Source: Vibrio ziniensis (GTDB taxonomy: Bacteria; Pseudomonadota; Gammaproteobacteria; Enterobacterales; Vibrionaceae). From it: a stretch of DNA of 64,000 bases. The stretch covers positions 620,001-684,000 of the forward strand of contig NZ_CP049331.1 of NCBI RefSeq assembly GCF_011064285.1, written 5' to 3'. Of this stretch, positions 16,380 to 26,585 are shown one piece after another. The notes beneath the pieces were generated by a model that was given only the letters and a program-made list of their open reading frames with translations, made no database searches and had not been told where the DNA came from. The position numbers and the translations under genes were made by a program. Numbering within the stretch: position 1 is the first letter of the stretch; each line of letters begins with the position of its first letter.

Positions 16380-17525
16380 TTAAGACAGAGCAAGAATCAC
16401 GCTTGGGATCACTATGAATACTGAGAGTAAGTATCCAGCAACCACAGCTTTGCTTTTCACCGCCATGTCTGAAATGTAATCAGCACCTTTTAGCGGTATT
16501 TCACGTAAGAATGGAACACCATAAATTAAGATGGTCGCTAATACGTTGAATGATAGGTGTACTAGTGCAATCTGTAGTGCGAATACCGCAAACTCACCTG
16601 AAACCGCAGTTGCTGCCAATAGCGCTGTAATACAAGTACCGATGTTAGCGCCAAGCGTAAATGGATAAACATCTCGTACCTTCAATACGTCAGCACCGAC
16701 AAGTGGAACCATCAAGCTGGTTGTTGTCGATGAAGACTGAACCAATACTGTCACAATTGTACCTGACGCAATACCATGTAGTGGTCCACGACCAATTGCG
16801 TGTTTAAGAATGTCACGAGCTCGTCCCACCATTAGGCTCTTCATCAATTTGCCAATCACAGTAATCGCTACGAAGATTGTCGCTATACCTAGCACTACCA
16901 GAGCAATGCCACCAAACATATCACCCAAAACAGCAAGTTGGTGTTTCACTGCACCAACTACAGGGCTAGTGATTGGTTTGACAAAGTTTAAACCCTTCAT
17001 ACTCATATCACCGCCAGCAAGGAATGGTGATACTAACCAGTGAGAAATTTTCTCTAGTAGACCGAACATAATCTCTAAAGGAAGAAAGATACACACCGCA
17101 AGTAAATTGAAAAAGTCATGAATGGTGGCACTTGCGAACGCACGCTTGAATTCTTCTTTATTACGGATATGACCAAGGCTAACAATAGTATTAGTGACTG
17201 TGGTACCAATGTTTGCGCCCATTACCATAGGAATGGCAGTTTCGATAGGTAAACCACCAGCAACTAAACCTACGATGATAGAGGTAACTGTACTCGAAGA
17301 TTGGATCAGGGCCGTTGCGATCAAACCAATCATCAAGCCTGCGATAGGGTGTGAAGCGAACTCAAAAAGAACTTTTGCTTGTTCTGCTGCTGCCCATTTG
17401 AAGCCATCGCCTACCATTGTTACGGCAAGTAATAGCAAATAAATCATGAAAGCCAAGTTTGTCCAGCGAAGCGCGCGAGTCTTTGACGATATCGGCTCCA
17501 TTGTAGAAGCTGCTTGGGTGATCAT
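16380..17525 (-). CDS. nptA: Na+/phosphate cotransporter of the NptA family
   Basis: A 381-residue membrane protein with two Na/Pi-cotransporter repeats, each carrying the family QSSS motif (IQSSSTVTSIIVGLVAGG near residue 80 and VQSSSTTTSLMVPLVG near 265), and about eight hydrophobic segments. It resembles V. cholerae NptA (about 382 aa), a sodium-driven phosphate importer. The ATG at 17525 is chosen because GGAG lies 7 nt before it; an ATG 12 nt upstream is possible. It is divergent from nhaR. A PhoB-like site lies about 70 bp upstream. Confidence 0.92.
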   Translation of the reverse strand: MITQAASTMEPISSKTRALRWTNLAFMIYLLLLAVTMVGDGFKWAAAEQAKVLFEFASHPIAGLMIGLIATALIQSSSTVTSIIVGLVAGGLPIETAIPMVMGANIGTTVTNTIVSLGHIRNKEEFKRAFASATIHDFFNLLAVCIFLPLEIMFGLLEKISHWLVSPFLAGGDMSMKGLNFVKPITSPVVGAVKHQLAVLGDMFGGIALVVLGIATIFVAITVIGKLMKSLMVGRARDILKHAIGRGPLHGIASGTIVTVLVQSSSTTTSLMVPLVGADVLKVRDVYPFTLGANIGTCITALLAATAVSGEFAVFALQIALVHLSFNVLATILIYGVPFLREIPLKGADYISDMAVKSKAVVAGYLLSVFIVIPSVILALS

Positions 17526-17597
17526 TGTTTTCTCCATTGACCTTATTAACTACTTTGGGTCTGTTGTTGAATCTGTCGGCGATAGTAGAGATCGAAT

Positions 17598-17615
17598 ATT
17601 TCAGTAATATGACAG
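17598..17615 (-). promoter_or_regulatory. Candidate PhoB box upstream of nptA
   Basis: The minus strand reads CTGTCAT-ATTA-CTGAAAT: one perfect 7-bp Pho half-site, a 4-bp spacer and a 5/7 second half-site, 73 bp from the nptA start. The 397-base nptA-nhaR gap is otherwise AT-rich, with nothing else I can name. Confidence 0.45.
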
Positions 17616-17922
17616 TTCTGTAATGAATCTATATTTTTGTTAATTAGGTTCAATTATGAGATGTAATGTCTTATTTTGTGTTTGTATATATTTGATTTTT
17701 AAAATGAATTATTTGTTTTCGTGAGAGGGGAGGTAATGTTTGTGAAACATTTTTGCTTAAAGTTCACTAGTCAAATATGACGTTAGTGTCATAAATAAAA
17801 AGAGTGTTATCGTAAAAATTTTAAAAAAAATGAAAATTATTCGGTTTTTTCGAGTTTATTGATTGATGGCAGGCACTTGGTATAACCTTATTGATTATTT
17901 GGTTACTGAGTTCACTGGCACT

Positions 17923-18813
17923 ATGTCACATCTTAACTATAACCATCTCTATTATTTTTGGATGGTATGTAAACAAGGGTCTGTTACCAAAGCTGCAGAT
18001 GCTTTATTCCTAACACCACAGACGGTAACGGGGCAGATTAAAGCTTTTGAAGAACGTATGGATGGCAAGCTGACCAAACGAAACGGTAGAACGATTGAAC
18101 CTACCGAATTGGGGCAATTAGTCTTTAAGTATGCTGATCGTATGTTTGGCTTGAGTTACGAAATGTTGGATATCGTTAACTACAGTCAACGCTCGAATGT
18201 GCTGTTTGACGTAGGTGTTGCGGATGCGCTGTCCAAAAGATTGGTTAGCAAAATCTTGATGACTACCATTCCAGAAGATAACAGCATTCACCTGCGTTGC
18301 TTTGAATCCACTCACGAGCTTTTGTTAGAGCAGTTATCGCAACACAAATTGGACATGATTCTTTCTGACTGCCCTGTAGATTCCAGCCAAAGCCCTGGTT
18401 TGTATAGCAAAAAGTTAGGCGAAAGCCATATGGGTTTCTTTGCCCGTAATCATCTTGGTAAAGTGGCATTTCCTGCAGTTTTAGAAGAACGTAAGTTGCT
18501 GATGCCGGGAAGCCGAACATCAATGGGAAGAAAAGTGCGTCAGTGGTTCGATCATCAGGGCATACAGCCAAACATTTTGGGTGAGTTTGATGACTCGGCA
18601 CTAATGAAAGCTTTTGCTCGTTACCACCCTGAAGCAATTTTCCTTGCGCCGTTGCTATATGTCACGGAAGTGGCTGATGACTCTTCGTTGCAGCTTATTG
18701 CACCTATCGAAGAAGTAAAAGAAGAGTATTACGTTATCTTTGCTGAACGAATGATTCAGCATCCAGCAGTAAAAAATATTTGTGACGCAGATTTTACTAA
18801 ATTGTTTGAATGA
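17923..18813 (+). CDS. nhaR: LysR-family activator NhaR
   Basis: A 296-residue LysR regulator. The start at 17923 ([19 protein letters not shown]) matches E. coli NhaR at the N-terminus; the 20 extra upstream residues do not belong. The winged helix-turn-helix (about 20-60, [20 protein letters not shown]) is followed by [18 protein letters not shown], nearly identical to the E. coli protein. NhaR activates the Na+/H+ antiporter gene nhaA in response to Na+; nhaA is not beside it here. It is divergent from the sodium-driven phosphate transporter nptA. Confidence 0.93.
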   Translation: MSHLNYNHLYYFWMVCKQGSVTKAADALFLTPQTVTGQIKAFEERMDGKLTKRNGRTIEPTELGQLVFKYADRMFGLSYEMLDIVNYSQRSNVLFDVGVADALSKRLVSKILMTTIPEDNSIHLRCFESTHELLLEQLSQHKLDMILSDCPVDSSQSPGLYSKKLGESHMGFFARNHLGKVAFPAVLEERKLLMPGSRTSMGRKVRQWFDHQGIQPNILGEFDDSALMKAFARYHPEAIFLAPLLYVTEVADDSSLQLIAPIEEVKEEYYVIFAERMIQHPAVKNICDADFTKLFE

Positions 18814-19070
18814 GACCTAAGTCATTATTTACAGTTGGATTAACTTCACACAATTTGATAAAAAGAACAATTATTACACAGAGCTAATTAATTCGAGCAG
18901 TAATAAAGATGCCAGTTATGAATCGATAAGAATTCAGACGCGTCGCATAAATAACCTTAATTGATATTACCAAAACACTTTACCCCGCTAATATGCCGCA
19001 TAACTAGTTGAATTAGTTAATCATGTCGACTTAAAGAGCGTTTAGAAGTTGTTCCCAGGGGACTTAATTC

Positions 19071-19364
19071 ATGAATTTACAAGAAATGGAAAAGAATTCC
19101 GCTCAAGCTGTTGTTTTATTGAAAGCGATGGCGAATGAAAGGCGTTTACAAATTCTTTGCTTGCTGCACAACAATGAGTTGTCTGTTGGTGAGTTATGCG
19201 GAAAACTCGAACTAAGCCAATCAGCACTCTCGCAGCATTTAGCTTGGTTGAGACGTGACGGGTTAGTAAATACTCGCAAGTCTGCGCAAACGGTCTTTTA
19301 CACGCTAAGCAGCGATGAAGTGAAAAAGATGATCGAACTACTGCATGGTATTTACTGCAGCTGA
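19071..19364 (+). CDS. hlyU: HlyU, ArsR/SmtB-family virulence regulator
   Basis: A 97-residue winged-helix protein with the core AVVLLKAMANERRLQILCLL, recognition-helix region LELSQSALSQHLAWLRRDGL and beta-wing NTRKSAQTVFYTL. This is the HlyU sequence of vibrios, a metal-independent ArsR-type factor that relieves H-NS silencing of hemolysin or RTX genes. Two Cys (in QILCLL and GIYCS) correspond to the redox-sensitive pair reported in V. cholerae HlyU. It is monocistronic, ending before a bidirectional terminator shared with rpsT. Confidence 0.93.
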   Translation: MNLQEMEKNSAQAVVLLKAMANERRLQILCLLHNNELSVGELCGKLELSQSALSQHLAWLRRDGLVNTRKSAQTVFYTLSSDEVKKMIELLHGIYCS

Positions 19365-19409
19365 ACAGAAGTTTTAAAACTGTAACGTTTAGATATAAAA
19401 AGCAGATAT

Positions 19410-19437
19410 AAAAAAACCGGCAAAAGCCGGTTTTTTT
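19410..19437. terminator. Bidirectional terminator between hlyU and rpsT
   Basis: AAAAAAACCGGC-AAAA-GCCGGTTTTTTT: a GC-rich 5-bp core with A/T tracts on both sides, serving the convergent hlyU and rpsT. Confidence 0.92.
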
Positions 19438-19461
19438 CATCGCTGATAATTCAAGCCAGAA

Positions 19462-19722
19462 TTATAGAGCTTTGATAGCTGCAGCGAAGCGAGACTTATG
19501 ACGAGCTGCTTTATTCTTATGAATAAGGCCTTTAGTCGCCATGCGGTCTAGGATTGGTGTAACTACAGCGAAAGCAGCAGTTGCAGTTTCTTTGTCGCCT
19601 GCTTGGATAGCAGCAACAGTTTTCTTCATGTAAGTGCGCATCATAGAACGACGGCTAGCATTGTGCTGGCGACGTTTCTCAGCTTGGATAGCGCGCTTCT
19701 TAGCAGATTTACTATTTGCCAA
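19462..19722 (-). CDS. rpsT: 30S ribosomal protein S20
   Basis: An 86-residue S20 with [20 protein letters not shown] and [14 protein letters not shown], which bind 16S rRNA helices. The start is TTG at 19722, as in E. coli rpsT, which also starts with UUG; a GGGAG ribosome-binding site lies about 8 nt upstream. The weak start is tied to S20 autoregulation in E. coli. The promoter is recognisable at 19772-19800. It is monocistronic. Confidence 0.96.
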   Translation of the reverse strand: MANSKSAKKRAIQAEKRRQHNASRRSMMRTYMKKTVAAIQAGDKETATAAFAVVTPILDRMATKGLIHKNKAARHKSRFAAAIKAL

Positions 19723-19771
19723 GGGTCTAACTCCCAAAAACTTTTCGTTAGGTAACATTTTAAGGGCGAGG

Positions 19772-19800
19772 AATATCCCCTATTTGCTCTAAAATGTCAA
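19772..19800 (-). promoter_or_regulatory. rpsT promoter
   Basis: On the minus strand, a perfect -35 TTGACA (19795-19800), a 17-bp spacer and a -10 GATATT (19772-19777), about 50 bp upstream of the TTG start. Confidence 0.6.
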
Positions 19801-19981
19801 ATGATTTGTGCAAAAACCCACCTGCACCAAACAAGTTTGGTATAAAAAGGCCTTCGCGGTTAAGATGGCGTGGATTCTAACAGTATTTTTTTTTCAATGC
19901 TAATACTTATCTACTCTCTGAATGACATTCTTTGCATTCAGTGGTCAACTATGTTGTTTTAGCTTGTTTTTCGAGGTTATC

Positions 19982-21544
19982 GTGAGCAAACGCTTACTCA
20001 AGTCTGGCATGATTGTCAGTGCTATGACACTTATCTCCCGCGTATTGGGATTAGTGCGTGATATTGTAGTTGCAAATCTTATGGGGGCTGGTGCAAGCGC
20101 AGACGTATTTTTCTTCGCTAACCGAATTCCTAACTTTTTGCGTCGCCTATTCGCTGAAGGGGCATTCTCTCAAGCCTTTGTTCCTGTCCTAACAGAATAT
20201 CATGCGTCAGGTGACATTAACAAAACTCGAGACTTAATTGCCAAAGCATCGGGTACTCTGGGAGTATTAGTCTCTATTGTTACTTTGCTAGGTATTGTGT
20301 TCTCCGGTGTTGTTACGGCTGTGTTTGGTGCTGGTTGGTTTATTGATTGGCTTGATGATGGTCCGGCGGCTCCAAAATTCGAATTGGCGAGTCTGCTGCT
20401 CAAAATCACCTTTCCTTATTTATGGTTCATTACTTTTGTCGCTCTATCTGGGGCTATATTAAATACCCTCGGAAAATTCGCGGTTTCTTCTTTTACGCCT
20501 GTGTTTCTTAACGTAATGATGATCCTTTCGGCTTGGTATATCTCACCAAACTTGGATCAGCCAGAGATCGGTTTAGCAATAGGTGTATTTTTGGGTGGTT
20601 TAGCTCAGTTTTTATTCCAACTGCCTTTTCTGATCAAAGCGGGAGCGCTAGTTAAGCCCAAATGGGGCTGGAAAGATCCTGGTGTGGTTAAAATTCGCAC
20701 TTTGATGATTCCTGCTCTGTTTGGTGTCTCTGTAAGCCAAATCAACTTATTATTTGACTCGTTTGTTGCAAGTTTCCTGCAAACTGGTTCTATCAGTTGG
20801 CTTTATTATTCAGACCGTTTATTAGAATTTCCACTGGGCTTGTTTGGTATTGCTATTGCAACTGTTATTCTGCCTGCGCTTTCACGCAAACATGTGGATG
20901 CACATAGTGAAGGGTTTGCTCATACCATGGATTGGGGGGTGCGCATGGTGACTTTATTAGGGGTCCCTGCCATGCTTGGCTTGATGGTATTAGCTAAGCC
21001 AATGTTGATGGTGCTTTTCATGCGAGGTGAGTTCTCTGCGAGTGATGTTGAGCAAGCGTCGATGTCGCTTTTGGCTTATGCTGCAGGGCTTCTGAACTTT
21101 ATGTTGATAAAGGTTCTCGCACCTGGCTATTACTCGCGCCAAGATACCAAAACTCCGGTTCGCTACGGCATCATAGCTATGGTGAGTAACATTGTCTTCA
21201 ACGCTATTTTCGCTTGGTTCTATGGTTTTGTTGGTTTAGCTGCTGCTACCGCGTTATCAGCCTTCATTAATATGGCTCTACTTTATAATGGTTTGCACAA
21301 GCAAGGCGTATATCAGCTTTCTCGTAAAACAGTATTGTTCTTTGCGCGATTGGTAGTTGCTGGTGGTGCTATGGTGGCTGCTATTTTGTGGCAACTGGAA
21401 GACATGTCGATTTGGCTAGAGTGGAGCTTCCATCAGCGTGCATTAATACTGGCTGCGCTTATTGGTTTAGGCGCAATTGTTTATTTGATCACCGCATGGG
21501 TTCTAGGCTTACGCCTAAAGGACTTAAAAGCGGCGACAGAATAA
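19982..21544 (+). CDS. murJ: MurJ, lipid II flippase
   Basis: A 520-residue polytopic membrane protein of the MVF/MviN family with about 14 hydrophobic segments. The GTG at 19982 is chosen because it begins the canonical SKRLLKSGMIVSAMTLISRV; 20 upstream residues look untranslated. Conserved residues are visible: RDIVVANLMGAGASADVFFF (about 27-45) and RRLFAEGAFSQAFVPV. MurJ flips the peptidoglycan precursor lipid II across the inner membrane. It sits just ahead of ribF-ileS-lspA, as commonly seen in gammaproteobacteria. Confidence 0.95.
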   Translation: MSKRLLKSGMIVSAMTLISRVLGLVRDIVVANLMGAGASADVFFFANRIPNFLRRLFAEGAFSQAFVPVLTEYHASGDINKTRDLIAKASGTLGVLVSIVTLLGIVFSGVVTAVFGAGWFIDWLDDGPAAPKFELASLLLKITFPYLWFITFVALSGAILNTLGKFAVSSFTPVFLNVMMILSAWYISPNLDQPEIGLAIGVFLGGLAQFLFQLPFLIKAGALVKPKWGWKDPGVVKIRTLMIPALFGVSVSQINLLFDSFVASFLQTGSISWLYYSDRLLEFPLGLFGIAIATVILPALSRKHVDAHSEGFAHTMDWGVRMVTLLGVPAMLGLMVLAKPMLMVLFMRGEFSASDVEQASMSLLAYAAGLLNFMLIKVLAPGYYSRQDTKTPVRYGIIAMVSNIVFNAIFAWFYGFVGLAAATALSAFINMALLYNGLHKQGVYQLSRKTVLFFARLVVAGGAMVAAILWQLEDMSIWLEWSFHQRALILAALIGLGAIVYLITAWVLGLRLKDLKAATE

Positions 21545-21615
21545 TGTTAATTAGGGTATAATCCGCCAGTTTCGCACCAATATAACTGAGAACTATAGGT
21601 TTTAAACGTATTCCA

Positions 21616-22551
21616 ATGGAATTAATACGCGGTATTCATAACATCAAAGCACAACATAATGGCTGTGTGTTGACGATTGGTAATTTTGACGGTGTTCATT
21701 TAGGACATCAGCGAGTTCTTCATAAAGTCTCTGAACAAGCAAAGTCGCTGAATTTACCTTCGGTCGTAATGACATTTGAACCGCAGCCTATGGAGCTTTT
21801 CCTAAAAGACAAAGCGCCAGCTCGGTTAACTCGTCTGAGAGATAAGTTTGTTCAGTTGAGTAAACTTGATATTGATCGACTATTGTGTGTGAATTTTAAC
21901 CATCATTTTGCCAGCTTAGATGCGGACACTTTTATCCGTGACTTGTTGGTAAAACGTTTGGGTGTTAAGTTTCTGGTTGTTGGCGACGATTTTTGTTTTG
22001 GCCGTGAGCGTAAAGGTAATTTTGCTATGCTCAAAGAGGCTGGAAAAAAATACGGTTTTGAAGTCGTCAGCACGGAAAGTTTCTGCTTAGAAGAGCTTCG
22101 CGTGAGTAGTACGGCGATTCGCGAATCGTTGGCCGAAAACGATCTGACGGGAACGTCAGAAATGCTAGGAAGAGATTATAGTATCAGCGGTCGAGTTTCC
22201 CATGGTCGAAAACTGGGTCGTACTATTGGTTTTCCTACGGCAAATATTCCACTAAAACGCTGTGTTTCACCTGTGTCTGGTGTGTATGTTGTCGAAGCTT
22301 ATGGACTAGGTGAACAACCTATTGGTGGCGTGGCAAATATCGGTCAGCGACCAACAGTAAACGGTGTTCGTCAGCAGCTAGAAGTGCACTTATTTGACTT
22401 CCAAGGCAATTTATATGGAAAGCAGCTAGAAGTTGCACTTTTACATAAGTTAAGAGATGAGAAGAAGTTTGAGTCATTTGATGCGCTTAAACAACAAATA
22501 GAATTGGATGCTGAAGCGGCTAGGGTGTGGTTGCTTCAGTTTAAGAATTAG
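21616..22551 (+). CDS. ribF: Bifunctional riboflavin kinase / FAD synthetase RibF
   Basis: A 311-residue enzyme. The N-terminal FMN adenylyltransferase domain has GNFDGVHLGHQRVL (nucleotidyltransferase HxGH) and VSSTAIRESL (about 160-170). The C-terminal flavokinase domain has GRKLGRTIGFPTANI and GVANIGQRPTVNG. It converts riboflavin to FMN and FAD in the cytosol. It starts 71 nt after murJ; a TATAAT at 21557-21562 in the gap may be a -10 element. It probably heads the ribF-ileS-lspA operon. Confidence 0.95.
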   Translation: MELIRGIHNIKAQHNGCVLTIGNFDGVHLGHQRVLHKVSEQAKSLNLPSVVMTFEPQPMELFLKDKAPARLTRLRDKFVQLSKLDIDRLLCVNFNHHFASLDADTFIRDLLVKRLGVKFLVVGDDFCFGRERKGNFAMLKEAGKKYGFEVVSTESFCLEELRVSSTAIRESLAENDLTGTSEMLGRDYSISGRVSHGRKLGRTIGFPTANIPLKRCVSPVSGVYVVEAYGLGEQPIGGVANIGQRPTVNGVRQQLEVHLFDFQGNLYGKQLEVALLHKLRDEKKFESFDALKQQIELDAEAARVWLLQFKN

Positions 22552-22615
22552 CCAGTTGATTCCACTGGTTAAAAATAATGTCTAACTTCGCCCAATACAA
22601 CGGAATTAAGAATCG

Positions 22616-25477
22616 ATGAGTGACTATAAAAATACCCTGAATTTACCAGAGACAGGGTTCCCAATGCGCGGTGATCTGGCTAATCGTGAGCCAGCAATGT
22701 TAGAGCGTTGGTACCAAGAAGATCTATACGGTGAAATCCGTAAAGCTAAAAAAGGCAAAAAATCTTTCATCCTGCATGATGGCCCTCCATATGCCAACGG
22801 TGATATTCATATTGGTCACGCACTAAATAAGATTCTTAAAGACATTATTATTAAATCTAAAACACTTTCTGGTTTTGATTCGCCATACATTCCAGGTTGG
22901 GACTGTCATGGTCTACCAATTGAATTGATGGTAGAAAAGAAAGTGGGTAAACCTGGACAAAAAGTGACAGCAGCTGAGTTCCGCGAAAAATGTCGTGAAT
23001 ACGCTGCGGGTCAAGTTGAAGGCCAAAAAGAGAGCTTCAAACGTCTTGGTATTCTTGGTGAGTGGGATAAACCGTACCGCACTATGGATTTTGCTACAGA
23101 AGCAAACATCATTCGTGCGCTAGGCAAAATTGCCGATAACGGTCACTTACTGAAAGGTTTCAAGCCTGTTCATTGGTGTACAGATTGTGGTTCAGCTCTT
23201 GCTGAAGCAGAAGTAGAGTACAAAAACAAAGTATCTCCATCTATCGACGTACGTTTCAAAGCGGCAGATGAATCTGCACTGCTTGCTAAGTTTGCTCTTC
23301 AATCTGACCATGCAGGTGAAGGTGACGTTTCAATCGTTATCTGGACAACTACACCATGGACGCTTCCAGCAAACCGTGCTGTGTGTCTTCGTGACGATTT
23401 AGAATATGTGCTAATTCAAGTTGAAGGCGCTCTTGAAAAAGGTCAGCATCCAGAGCGTATTATCGTTGCTTCTGAGCTTGCTAAGGAAGTGATGGATCGT
23501 GCTGGCATTGAGCAGTTCCACAATCTAGGCTTTGCTAAAGGCAGTGATCTAGAGTTGACTCAGTTCCAACACCCATTCTATGACTTCACTGTTCCTGCGA
23601 TCCTTGGTGATCACGTTACAACAGACTCTGGTACTGGTGTCGTTCACACAGCGCCTGGTCACGGTCAAGAAGACTTTGCAGTAGGTCAAAAATACGGTCT
23701 AGAAGTAGCAAACCCAGTAGGTTCAAACGGTGTATACCTGCCAGATACGGAGTTCTTTGCTGGTCAACATGTATTCAAAGCGAATGACAATGTAGTAGAA
23801 GTACTGAAAGAAAAAGGTGCTCTTCTTCATCATCACGCCTATGAGCACAGCTACCCACATTGCTGGCGTCATAAAACACCAATCATCTTCCGTGCAACGC
23901 CACAATGGTTCGTTTCTATGGACCAAGCGGGTCTTCGCGCCCAAGCTCTGAAATCGATCAAGAGCGTTCAATGGATGCCGGAATGGGGTCAAAGCCGTAT
24001 CGAAGGCATGATAGAAGGTCGCCCTGAATGGTGTGTTTCTCGTCAACGTACGTGGGGTGTACCAATTGCTCTGTTCGTTCACAAAGAAACATCTGAGCTT
24101 CATCCAAACAGCCCTGAACTGATTGAGAAAGTTGCGAAGCTTGTGGAAGAGAAAGGTATCCAGGCATGGTGGGATGTTGAATCTGCGGAGTTGCTTGGTG
24201 CAGATGCTGAGAAATACGAAAAAGTATTAGACACGCTAGACGTATGGTTTGACTCTGGTGTCACTCACTACGCGGTTGTTGATAATCGTGAAGAGTTCAA
24301 CGGCGCGGAAGCGGACATGTACCTAGAAGGTTCTGACCAACACCGTGGCTGGTTCCAATCTTCTCTGATTTCATCTATCGCGATGAAAGGTAAAGCACCT
24401 TACAAAGAAGTGTTAACTCACGGTTTCGTAGTTGATGGTCAAGGTCGTAAGATGTCTAAATCTATTGGTAACGTGGTTGCTCCTAAAGATGTCACCAACA
24501 AGCTAGGTGCAGATATCCTACGTCTATGGGTTGCTTCAACAGACTACACTGGTGAAGTCGCGGTTTCTGATGAGATCCTGAAACGCAGCGCCGATTCTTA
24601 CCGTCGTATCCGCAACACAGCTCGTTTCTTCCTAGCGAACTTAAATGGTTTCAACCCTGCAACTGATATGGTTGCGGCAGAAGACATGGTTGCTCTGGAT
24701 CGTTGGGCTGTCGCTCGCGCACTAGCTGCACAACAAGAAATTGTTAAGGCATACGATGAGTACAACACTCACGCAGTTGTTCAACGTCTAATGCACTTCT
24801 GTTCTGTGGAAATGGGTTCTTTCTACTTAGATGTAATTAAAGACCGTCAATATACAGCGAAGAAAGGTGGCCATGCTCAACGTAGTTGCCAAACGGCACT
24901 TTACTACATCGTAGAAGCTCTGGTTCGTTGGATGGCACCAATTATGTCGTTCACAGCAGATGAAATCTGGAACGAGATGCCAGCGAAACAAGAGAATGGT
25001 GAAGATCGTAGCAAGTTTGTATTCACCGGCGAGTGGTACCAAGGCCTGTTTGGCCTTGTAGAAGGTGAAGAATTTAACAATGAATTCTGGACTGAAATTC
25101 AAGAAATTCGCGGTGCTGTAAATAAACTAATTGAAAACGCTCGTAACGAGAAAACTATCGGTGGTTCACTACAAGCAGAAGTGACGCTGTTTGCTGAAGA
25201 CGGACTAGCGGCGAAAATCAACAAACTTGAAGATGAACTTCGCTTTGTACTGCTGACTTCTAAAGCTGCGGTTAAGCCAGTTTCTGAGAAGACAGACGCT
25301 GCGCATGAAACTGAAATTGAAGGTCTGTTTGTTCAAGTAAATAAAGCTGAAGCAGAGAAGTGTGACCGTTGTTGGCACCACACTGCAGATGTTGGCACTA
25401 TTGCTGGACACGAGAAAATCTGTGGTCGTTGTGTGTCTAACGTTGACGGCGAAGGCGAAGTTCGTAAGTTCGCATAA
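22616..25477 (+). CDS. ileS: Isoleucyl-tRNA synthetase
   Basis: A 953-residue class Ia synthetase. The HIGH motif is in [15 protein letters not shown] (about residue 65), the KMSKS signature in [11 protein letters not shown] (about 616), and the C-terminal zinc-binding Cys are in CDRCWHH and CGRCVSN. An editing (CP1) domain with [14 protein letters not shown] lies between. It charges tRNA-Ile. lspA follows 14 nt later, so they are cotranscribed, as in E. coli. Its codon use is cleaner than that of its neighbours, as expected for a highly expressed gene. Confidence 0.98.
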   Translation: MSDYKNTLNLPETGFPMRGDLANREPAMLERWYQEDLYGEIRKAKKGKKSFILHDGPPYANGDIHIGHALNKILKDIIIKSKTLSGFDSPYIPGWDCHGLPIELMVEKKVGKPGQKVTAAEFREKCREYAAGQVEGQKESFKRLGILGEWDKPYRTMDFATEANIIRALGKIADNGHLLKGFKPVHWCTDCGSALAEAEVEYKNKVSPSIDVRFKAADESALLAKFALQSDHAGEGDVSIVIWTTTPWTLPANRAVCLRDDLEYVLIQVEGALEKGQHPERIIVASELAKEVMDRAGIEQFHNLGFAKGSDLELTQFQHPFYDFTVPAILGDHVTTDSGTGVVHTAPGHGQEDFAVGQKYGLEVANPVGSNGVYLPDTEFFAGQHVFKANDNVVEVLKEKGALLHHHAYEHSYPHCWRHKTPIIFRATPQWFVSMDQAGLRAQALKSIKSVQWMPEWGQSRIEGMIEGRPEWCVSRQRTWGVPIALFVHKETSELHPNSPELIEKVAKLVEEKGIQAWWDVESAELLGADAEKYEKVLDTLDVWFDSGVTHYAVVDNREEFNGAEADMYLEGSDQHRGWFQSSLISSIAMKGKAPYKEVLTHGFVVDGQGRKMSKSIGNVVAPKDVTNKLGADILRLWVASTDYTGEVAVSDEILKRSADSYRRIRNTARFFLANLNGFNPATDMVAAEDMVALDRWAVARALAAQQEIVKAYDEYNTHAVVQRLMHFCSVEMGSFYLDVIKDRQYTAKKGGHAQRSCQTALYYIVEALVRWMAPIMSFTADEIWNEMPAKQENGEDRSKFVFTGEWYQGLFGLVEGEEFNNEFWTEIQEIRGAVNKLIENARNEKTIGGSLQAEVTLFAEDGLAAKINKLEDELRFVLLTSKAAVKPVSEKTDAAHETEIEGLFVQVNKAEAEKCDRCWHHTADVGTIAGHEKICGRCVSNVDGEGEVRKFA

Positions 25478-25491
25478 TCAAAGGCTTTTAG

Positions 25492-25998
25492 ATGACACAG
25501 CAAGCATTAACGCTAAAACAATCAGGAGTGCGCTGGCTATGGCTTGCACTCGTGATGTTCGTGGCGGACATTGGCATTAAACTCGTTGTTATGAATAGCA
25601 TGGGTTATGGGTGGGATAATCGCATTGAAATCCTTCCATTTTTTAACCTGCTTTATGTCCATAACTACGGCGCAGCTTTTAGCTTCTTAAGTGATCAAGC
25701 TGGTTGGCAACGTTGGTTTTTTACTGCAATCGCTTTTGTTGTAACTGGCTTACTCGCATTTTGGATGAGACGTCTACCTGCGAGTGATAAATGGAACAAC
25801 ATTGCGTATGCGCTGATTATTAGCGGCGCTGTGGGTAACGTGTTTGATCGCGTTGTACACGGATTTGTGGTTGATTACTTAGATTTTTATTGGGGTAATT
25901 ACCACTGGCCCGCATTTAATTTAGCGGATAGTGCAATTTGTATTGGTGCGGCGATGATTATTTTAGATAGTTTCCGCAATAATAAAAAAGCGGCGTAA
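25492..25998 (+). CDS. lspA: Lipoprotein signal peptidase LspA
   Basis: A 168-residue inner-membrane aspartyl peptidase with four membrane helices. The two catalytic Asp are in [18 protein letters not shown] (about residue 123) and [11 protein letters not shown] (about 142). It removes signal peptides from diacylglyceryl prolipoproteins; TadD and BamD in this window are candidate substrates. It lies 14 nt after ileS. A terminator at 26023 separates it from fkpB. Confidence 0.96.
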   Translation: MTQQALTLKQSGVRWLWLALVMFVADIGIKLVVMNSMGYGWDNRIEILPFFNLLYVHNYGAAFSFLSDQAGWQRWFFTAIAFVVTGLLAFWMRRLPASDKWNNIAYALIISGAVGNVFDRVVHGFVVDYLDFYWGNYHWPAFNLADSAICIGAAMIILDSFRNNKKAA

Positions 25999-26022
25999 GT
26001 TCTAGCACCTCCTAATAACCCT

Positions 26023-26055
26023 AAGCGCTGTCCGTTGATTCGGAGAGCGCTTTTT
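26023..26055 (+). terminator. Terminator after lspA
   Basis: AAGCGCT/AGCGCTT outer stem and TCCG/CGGA inner stem around a 6-nt loop, followed by TTTT. Confidence 0.85.
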
Positions 26056-26132
26056 GTTAGAAAAAGACCTAATAAATTAAATATAAAGAAAACGAGACGT
26101 ATAGATCTCGATTAACCTGAAGGAAGCCCAAC

Positions 26133-26564
26133 GTGACAACAATTAATCAAGATTCTGCCGTGACCCTGCATTTCACTATTAAATTGAAAGATGGCTCTGT
26201 TGCTGACAGTACGCATAACTTAGGCAAACCAGCCAAGTTTGTGATTGGTGATGGCAGCTTAAGTGAAAATTTTGAACAGTGCCTTATCGGAATGACAGCA
26301 GGACAAAGCCAAGCTATCGAATTAGCCGCTGATGATGCTTTTGGACAGCCAAATCCAGATAATATCCACCATATGGACCGCGCGAAATTTATCGGTGAGT
26401 CTGAGGTGGAAGTCGGTACTATCATGGCATTTAGTGGCCCTGATGGTATGGAAATTCCGGGTATTATCACCGAGATTGTAGGCGACTCTGTGACGGTTGA
26501 TTTCAACCACCCTCTAGCCGGACAAGATGTTATCTTTGATGTCGAAATTTTGTCTGTTGAATAA
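26133..26564 (+). CDS. fkpB: FKBP-type peptidyl-prolyl isomerase FkpB (SlpA)
   Basis: A 143-residue SlyD-like FKBP: TLHFTIKLKDGSVADST at the N-terminus, the FENFEQCLIGM-type FKBP strand region, an insert-in-flap chaperone domain (about 70-125) and DFNHPLAGQ, typical of this branch. It lacks the His-rich tail of SlyD, so FkpB is the better name. It isomerises Xaa-Pro bonds in the cytosol. It starts 78 nt after the lspA terminator and lies 21 nt before ispH, with which it is probably cotranscribed. Confidence 0.92.
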   Translation: MTTINQDSAVTLHFTIKLKDGSVADSTHNLGKPAKFVIGDGSLSENFEQCLIGMTAGQSQAIELAADDAFGQPNPDNIHHMDRAKFIGESEVEVGTIMAFSGPDGMEIPGIITEIVGDSVTVDFNHPLAGQDVIFDVEILSVE

Positions 26565-26585
26565 CTGATTACTTAAAATACATCC

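Noticed and set aside
23723..24103. 126-codon open frame opposite ileS
   Set aside because: Antisense to a strongly conserved synthetase; no family resemblance.
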